Source: Bryobacteraceae bacterium
GTDB taxonomy: Bacteria > Acidobacteriota > Terriglobia > Bryobacterales > Bryobacteraceae
DNA length: 64,000 nucleotides
Reading direction: 5' to 3'
Assembly (NCBI GenBank): GCA_019748195.1
Contig: JAIEPW010000016.1
Span: 1 to 64,000, forward strand
The notes under the pieces were generated by a model. That model worked only from the letters and a program-made list of their open reading frames with translations. It had not been told where the DNA came from and ran no database searches. This document shows, piece by piece, positions 59,500 through 64,000 of this stretch (positions are counted from its first letter, which is position 1; each line of letters begins with the position of its first letter). Position numbers and translations under genes: made by a program.

Positions 59500-60429
59500 A
59501 TGAGGCCCCTACTAATCTTTCTTCCCGCACTGGTGATGTGCCAGGTCACTCCGGATGTCACGACAAGCATCCGGCTGGAGAACTTCGTGTTCTACATGGA
59601 CCAGCATGGCGACGCCACAAAGTTCGGAACCCTGCCGGGCCCGGTTCCCATTGACCCGCAGCTTGGGACCGCGCTGCGCAGGTACGCGATCGTTGCCGAC
59701 ATCGTATCGGTCGGCGGGAAGCCCGCGGCCGGAACGTTCTTCGCGCAAGGCACCGTAGTCGGGTCTGTCAATGCGGACTTTGCCCGCAACCAGATGCACC
59801 CGATGACGCTCGAAATCATGACCCCGAACAGAGCTCAGGTGGGTGCTTTATATGGGTTCTGGATGGGCGCCGGCGCCTCGGCTCCCGGCGCTCCCGCCGG
59901 TTCTGGGGTGCTGGCGGTGCTTGGGGGGACGGGCGCTTACGCCGGGGTGCACGGGCAGGGATCGAATGTCAGCGCCAGTAATCTTCGGATCGCCTCCATG
60001 CAGGAAAATCCCTCCCTGCGGCGGGTGAATGGCGGCGGAACGATGACGATGGGAATCAATCTGTCGGGCGCCCTGCTGCCAAACGTCATCTCGGCCTTTC
60101 ACTCTGACTTCACGCCGGTGACCGCGGAGAAGCCGGCGCAATCCGGCGAAACCCTGATTTTGCAGGTCCGAGCCGGATGGCCGGTGCAGCCTCCGTTGGC
60201 CGCGGAGCAGGTCTTCCCGCAGGATCCGCTCCGGCCCGTGTCGATCCCGGTCGAGGCTGCGGTGAATGGCGCTGCGGCAGAAGTCGTAAATGCGATCGGA
60301 TGGCCGGGTTCCGTGGACCACTACCGCGTCGACATCCGAGTGCCTTCGGGTGTCGCACCGGGCACGGCCAAACTGCAGGTGAACGGCGCCTATCTTCCAG
60401 GCGTGGCTTTCCCTCTTCTGGTGCGGTAG
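59500..60429 (+). CDS. Secreted protein with Solibacter-type C-terminal domain (TIGR03437), copy 1
   Basis: 309 aa with a good ribosome site (AGAGGAGA) and a short signal peptide ('LLIFLPALVMCQ'). N-terminal domain (about 20-180) has a Gly-rich turn 'AVLGGTGAYAGVHGQGS', reminiscent of the allene-oxide-cyclase/dirigent-like barrel 'GGTG.YAG..G'. The C-terminal ~90 residues carry the TIGR03437 pattern: 'EAAVNGAAAEVVNAIGWPG', 'VDHYRVDIRVPSGVAPGTAK'. The function of this domain is unknown. It is in tandem with a paralogue 34 nt downstream. Confidence 0.85.
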   Translation: MRPLLIFLPALVMCQVTPDVTTSIRLENFVFYMDQHGDATKFGTLPGPVPIDPQLGTALRRYAIVADIVSVGGKPAAGTFFAQGTVVGSVNADFARNQMHPMTLEIMTPNRAQVGALYGFWMGAGASAPGAPAGSGVLAVLGGTGAYAGVHGQGSNVSASNLRIASMQENPSLRRVNGGGTMTMGINLSGALLPNVISAFHSDFTPVTAEKPAQSGETLILQVRAGWPVQPPLAAEQVFPQDPLRPVSIPVEAAVNGAAAEVVNAIGWPGSVDHYRVDIRVPSGVAPGTAKLQVNGAYLPGVAFPLLVR

Positions 60430-60462
60430 TTCCACTGTTCAGAACGTCTAAGGAGAACATGT

Positions 60463-61416
60463 ATGAAATCCGTTTTGCTTTGCTGCCTGATGGGCGTTTC
60501 TTGCGCCACCGCATTCGCCCAGGGCGAAAATCGCGTGACCTTGGTCGTCGATGTGGACAACGCGGTCACCTACCGTTCCGATGTGATCGATCCGGCGGGA
60601 CGCGGCACGACGCAAACGCAGACTGCCGCCCCCCCGAACCGGCCTTTCACCGATGCCCTGATCGTAGGCGACATCGTCGCCGTCAATGGCGCCCCGGCGC
60701 GCGGTCTTTGGACCAGCAGGGTTTTTGCAATGGGCTTCAGCCCGACTCCGGCGCCCAACTTCGGAGTGGCGGACCGGGCCAGCGGAAACCTGGCCGACTG
60801 TAAGTGGGAGTTCCTGGACGCCGACGGACGCCTGATCGGCGCTCTTTACGACAGCGGTTACTTCCCGCACGGGGTTACCGCGGGGACCGGCGCTTTCTAC
60901 GGCTTCCGGGGTCAGATGGGAAGCCCGGCGCCGCGAAACGCACCCCCGCTGCCGCCGCAGCGTCCGATTCGCGTTGCCTCCATGTCGGAAGACCCCGGAC
61001 GCCGCCGGGCCCTGGGCGGAGGAACAAGCCGGATCGTGTTTACCCTGATTCCCGCGGAGCGGCCGGAGGTCACCCATGCCTATCACGAGGATCATTCGCC
61101 CGTTACCGCCGCCCGGCCGGCGCGCCCCGGCGAAGTGATCGTGCTCCGCGTGACCGGCTTAGGCTCGCTTGTTCCCGGCAATCTCCCTTCCGGTACGGAG
61201 CCATTTCCGGATCCGCCGGTTGAAGTGAACTCCCCGGTGTCGGCCACGGTCGCGGGTCAAAACGCGCAGGTGATCAACAAAATCGGATGGCCTGGGATGA
61301 TGGGTACTTATCGCGTGGACATCCGGGTCCCTGCGATCAGTCCGGGAGAGGCAAGTCTCCAACTGACTGCCGCGTGGGTTCCCGGGCTGGTGTTTCAACT
61401 GCCGGTCGGTAACTGA
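60463..61416 (+). CDS. Secreted protein with Solibacter-type C-terminal domain (TIGR03437), copy 2
   Basis: 317 aa with AAGGAGA before ATG and a signal peptide ('LLCCLMGVSCATAFAQ'). It is paralogous to copy 1: shared 'RIASM/RVASM...GGG', 'FTPVTAEKPAQ/HSPVTAARPAR' and the TIGR03437 C-terminus ('QVINKIGWPGMMGTYRVDIR', 'SLQLTAAWVPGLVFQLPV'). The first domain has drifted, without the GGTGAYAG turn. The function is unknown; both are probably exported. A chimeric remnant carrying the same C-terminal motif follows. Confidence 0.85.
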   Translation: MKSVLLCCLMGVSCATAFAQGENRVTLVVDVDNAVTYRSDVIDPAGRGTTQTQTAAPPNRPFTDALIVGDIVAVNGAPARGLWTSRVFAMGFSPTPAPNFGVADRASGNLADCKWEFLDADGRLIGALYDSGYFPHGVTAGTGAFYGFRGQMGSPAPRNAPPLPPQRPIRVASMSEDPGRRRALGGGTSRIVFTLIPAERPEVTHAYHEDHSPVTAARPARPGEVIVLRVTGLGSLVPGNLPSGTEPFPDPPVEVNSPVSATVAGQNAQVINKIGWPGMMGTYRVDIRVPAISPGEASLQLTAAWVPGLVFQLPVGN

Positions 61417-61489
61417 GCCACGTGCGACTTGCCGGGTGGAATATCAGGCGCTTCCGGCCCGGCACGGGAATGCGCAGCGAGGTTGCCGG

Positions 61490-61696
61490 ATGCTCGTAGA
61501 GCGATGGCGCTGGATCAAAACGTCGTTCTGGAGGCTCTTGCCAGTGAATTCGCCGGTCGGGGTCACGGTCTATGGGGTTGATGCTGAAGTGATCAATCGG
61601 ATTGGATGGCCTGGCACTATGGACCACTATCGTGTCGACTTCCGAGTCCCCGACGGGCTCACCGGTATCGCTACCATCCAGTTGACTGCGGCGTGA
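61490..61696 (+). pseudogene. Chimeric gene remnant: kinase 5' end joined to a TIGR03437 3' end
   Basis: The 61490 ATG starts 'MLVERWRWIKTSFWRLL', nearly the same as the start of the downstream kinase ('[17 protein letters not shown]'), including the bases before the ATG. After 17-18 codons it switches to 'VNSPVGVTVYGVDAEVINRI' and 'GWPGTMDHYRVDFRVPDG', the TIGR03437 motif, and ends with TGA after 'IQLTAA'. There is no room for the kinase or for the body of a TIGR03437 protein. It looks like the scar of a deletion between two repeated genes. An in-frame extension to 61436 is not homologous to anything. Confidence 0.75.
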
Positions 61697-61768
61697 ATCC
61701 CTGTAGAACTTCTCCTGGCTGTGCAATGATAAAACGCCTGTGATCGGAACGCTCAGGGAGGGTGCTGG

Positions 61769-63118
61769 ATGCTGGCAGAACGATGGCGCCGGATCGAGAG
61801 TTCGTTTCTGGAGGCGCTGGCCATGACTCCGGAGGCGCGAGCGGAATTTCTCGATTGCCTCTCCGCCGAGGACCGCCGGGAGATCGAATCCCTCCTCCAG
61901 CATGAGCATCTGGCGCGCAACTTCCTCGAATCGGATAGCGCCCATCCTTCTCCTGACAGCGGCGCGCCGGAAGCGGTTCCAGCGGGTGAGACCATTGGCC
62001 CCTATACAATCCTGGAACTGGTGGGCGCGGGCGGCATGGGCGAGGTTTATAAAGCCCATGACCAGCGCCTGGATCGCCACGTCGCCATCAAGTTCTTTCC
62101 CCGCTCCAGGCCCGGCGACGTGGCATCCCTGCGGCGCTTCGAGCGGGAAGCGCGAGCCGCCTCGGCGCTGAACCACCCCAACATCTGCACCGTGCATGAT
62201 GCCGGCGAATACCAGGGACGTCCATTCCTGGTGATGGAGCTGCTGGAAGGGCAGTCGCTGAAGGATCGCATTGCCGGCGGTCCGGTCAGCACCCGGGAAC
62301 TCGCATTCATTGCCCGGCAGGTATGCGCGGCGCTGGCAGAGGCGCACGAGAAGGGCATCGTGCATGGCGATATCAAGCCGGCAAACATTTTCGTGACTAG
62401 CGGCGGGCAAGTCAAAGTCCTGGACTTCGGCCTGGCGAGGCGAGTCAAGGAACTCGCCCCGCCCCAGCGCCCGCAGAAGCGGGAGCACTCACAGCTCCTT
62501 AGTACCATCACCGGGGCGATCATGGGAACCCTGGCATATATGTCCCCGGAGCAGGCCGCGGGTCAGCAGACCGACCTCCGCAGCGACATCTTCTCGCTTG
62601 GCGTCGTTCTCTACGAGATGGCCACCGGGCGCCGTCCTTTCCGTGGCCATACGCCCGCGGGCATGCTGGGGTCGATTCTGACGGAATTGCCAATGAAACC
62701 GTCGGCCGCGAATCCCAGTGTCCCGGCCAAACTGGATCGGGTGATTCTGAAGGCGCTGGAAAAGGATAAGGAGACCCGGTACGCCTCCGCGGTCGCATTG
62801 TCCGCGGACTTGGCTCCGTGGTTGCCCCCCGCGCGCGCCCATCATGTTACCCCGATAGCCGTGGCCGTCGCGGCGATCCTGATCGTGGCGGGAGGCTTCG
62901 CCGCGGCCAAGTCCGGCTGGTTTTCGGCCGGATCGCGCGGGGAGCTGACGCCTCGCCAGGTCACCGCCAATCCACCGGAAGATCCGGTCATGCAGGCTTC
63001 GCTGTCACCCGATGGGAAGACGGTCGCCTACGGGGACTTCGCCGGCTTGCATCTGCGCCGAATCGATACCGGGGAGACTCGCCTCATCCCCCCTCCCAAC
63101 GACTATTGCTTCCGGTGA
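61769..63118 (+). CDS. Ser/Thr protein kinase with periplasmic propeller, cut short by an in-frame TGA
   Basis: 449 aa to a TGA at 63116-63118. Residues 1-75 are an N-terminal helical region found in acidobacterial kinases. The kinase domain (about 79-345) is complete: glycine loop '[13 protein letters not shown]', Lys108 in 'VAIKFF', catalytic '[11 protein letters not shown]' (Asp201; His-Gly-Asp instead of His-Arg-Asp), 'VLDFGLA' (Asp219), '[14 protein letters not shown]'. A transmembrane helix follows (residues 362-380), then '[20 protein letters not shown]', the first blade of a TolB/WD40-like propeller. The same frame stays open after the TGA to the end of the window with clear propeller sequence, so the full gene is longer than this ORF. 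Phosphorylation targets unknown. Confidence 0.85.
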   Translation: MLAERWRRIESSFLEALAMTPEARAEFLDCLSAEDRREIESLLQHEHLARNFLESDSAHPSPDSGAPEAVPAGETIGPYTILELVGAGGMGEVYKAHDQRLDRHVAIKFFPRSRPGDVASLRRFEREARAASALNHPNICTVHDAGEYQGRPFLVMELLEGQSLKDRIAGGPVSTRELAFIARQVCAALAEAHEKGIVHGDIKPANIFVTSGGQVKVLDFGLARRVKELAPPQRPQKREHSQLLSTITGAIMGTLAYMSPEQAAGQQTDLRSDIFSLGVVLYEMATGRRPFRGHTPAGMLGSILTELPMKPSAANPSVPAKLDRVILKALEKDKETRYASAVALSADLAPWLPPARAHHVTPIAVAVAAILIVAGGFAAAKSGWFSAGSRGELTPRQVTANPPEDPVMQASLSPDGKTVAYGDFAGLHLRRIDTGETRLIPPPNDYCFR

Positions 63119-64000
63119 ACGCCCTTTGTCTGGTTCCAGGATGGAACCAAATTGCTGGTAAGCGGTCCTGCCGGCCCGAAGGATCGATCCGGCATCTGGA
63201 TTCTCACGCTGTCCACGGGAGTACTGAATAAGCTTGTGGATGACGCTCTCGGCGGGGCGGCGCTGTCGCCCGACGAGTCCCACATCGTGTTTCGGCGAAC
63301 CTCCGTTCCGGAGATCTGGATCATGAAGACCACGGGCGAGGAGCCGCGAAAACTCCTGAGCGTTTCCGCCGACAGCGTCCATGACGCCCGGTTGGCATGG
63401 TTTCCCGACGGCCGCCGCATCGCGTTCGCCAGCGCCAGCCGTGCCGGCGAGACCTTCTCCATCCAAGCCTACGACCTGGAGAGCGGCCGAACCAGCGTAA
63501 TTCTTTCCGATCCCAAAGCCGGCGAGTTTTGCCTGACCCCGGATGGCCGGATGATCTATTCCCGGCTTGAAGAGGCTCCGAATGAGAAGTCGGCCAATCT
63601 CTGGGAAGCGGAAATCGATTTTCGGACGGCCCAGATCCGCGGCGCCAGCCGGCGGCTGACCAATTGGCCCGGATCTTTGTTCTCCGCCCTGGGCAGCACG
63701 CGGGATGGCAGTCAACTCTTCTTCATCCGGCTCCGCAATCAAAACAGCGTTTACGTGGGCCAACTGGCGGACAGCAACACGCGACTGAAGAACCCCAGAC
63801 GCTTCTCATTCGAGCAGTGGACCAACTGGCCAACGGGTTGGACTCTCGACAGTCAGGCTGTGTTTTTCAATTCGGATTCCCGCGGCCGGCCGGATATCTT
63901 CCAGCAGCCCATCGCGGGTCGAGCGGTTATGGCGCTGGCCCAGGGGAACGGCGAACGAAAAGACGCGCGGCGCAGCCCCGATGGCAAGTGGCTTCTGTAC
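63119..64000 (+). pseudogene. Continuation of the kinase propeller beyond the in-frame TGA (3' end outside window)
   Basis: In the same frame as the kinase, 294 codons follow without a stop to the window edge. They read as TolB-like blades: 'TPFVWFQDGTKLLVSGPAG', 'AALSPDESHIVFRR', 'LAWFPDGRRIAFASASRAGE', 'FCLTPDGRMIYSR', 'FFNSDSRGRPDIFQQPIAG', 'RRSPDGKWLLY'. This is the standard extracytoplasmic part of such kinases. With no start or ribosome site after the TGA, it can be made only if the TGA is read through, or else it is dead sequence or the TGA is an error. The lack of other stops argues that any damage is recent. Confidence 0.75.

Overview
The window is about 64 kb of high-GC bacterial chromosome. 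It most likely comes from an acidobacterium of the Bryobacterales/Solibacter type. The clues are two secreted proteins with the C-terminal domain catalogued as TIGR03437 (typical of Solibacter), a complete exosortase/PEP-CTERM locus, an ECF sigma factor of the TIGR02999 type, a Ser/Thr kinase with a periplasmic beta-propeller, and many secreted beta-propeller, TPR and Ig-like proteins. No insertion sequence, prophage, CRISPR array, rRNA or origin was seen. One tRNA (Lys, UUU) is present.

Layout. 1-11.5 kb is the exosortase region: a PrsT-like TPR lipoprotein, a PEP-CTERM substrate preceded by a -24/-12 (sigma-54-like) promoter, two small membrane proteins on the other strand, exosortase and EpsI, then three overlapping genes for secreted Ig-like, propeller and choice-of-anchor proteins. 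11.5-20 kb holds an HDOD signalling protein, an S41 protease relative that has lost its catalytic Ser and Lys, FmdB, an AguB-like amidase, a PG-binding/DUF3289-like protein, a PQQ-propeller protein, a glycosyltransferase whose frame runs into its neighbour, and a DUF4097 protein. 20-23 kb holds glcE-glcF and a DUF1835 gene. 23-26 kb is a probable stress cassette: SDR dehydrogenase, ECF-like sigma factor, and DUF883/DUF3618-like small membrane proteins. 26-31 kb is a minus-strand carbohydrate group with a glycosyltransferase-flavoprotein fusion. At 31.2 kb a GlsB-family stress gene sits behind a perfectly spaced sigma-54 promoter whose -24 half is tandemly duplicated.

32-36 kb is a tightly coupled sugar operon: PfkB kinase, GH4 glycosidase, nucleotidyltransferase, sugar isomerase. 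36-46 kb is mixed: three glycosyltransferases, topoisomerase IB, two tandem 'MCDYSLH' proteins of unknown function, a divergent Nramp relative, and the tRNA. 46-50 kb is core metabolism: trpD, sucCD, ndk. 50-56.6 kb is a tetR-hlyD-acrB-tolC efflux operon with a palindromic operator. 56.7-64 kb holds an S9 peptidase, an ECF sigma factor, two TIGR03437 paralogues, a chimeric gene remnant, and a kinase-propeller gene broken by a single in-frame TGA.

The themes that hang together are envelope and exopolysaccharide biology (exosortase, glycosyltransferases, glycosidases, secreted propellers) and stress response. The most unusual items are the inactive S41 homologue, the glycosyltransferase-flavoprotein fusion with an Asn/Gly-rich insert, the two sigma-54-type promoters, the Nramp-like transporter without its metal-binding motif, the tandem MCDYSLH pair, and the kinase gene with an internal TGA. 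All function calls are from reading the sequence by eye; no database search was run.
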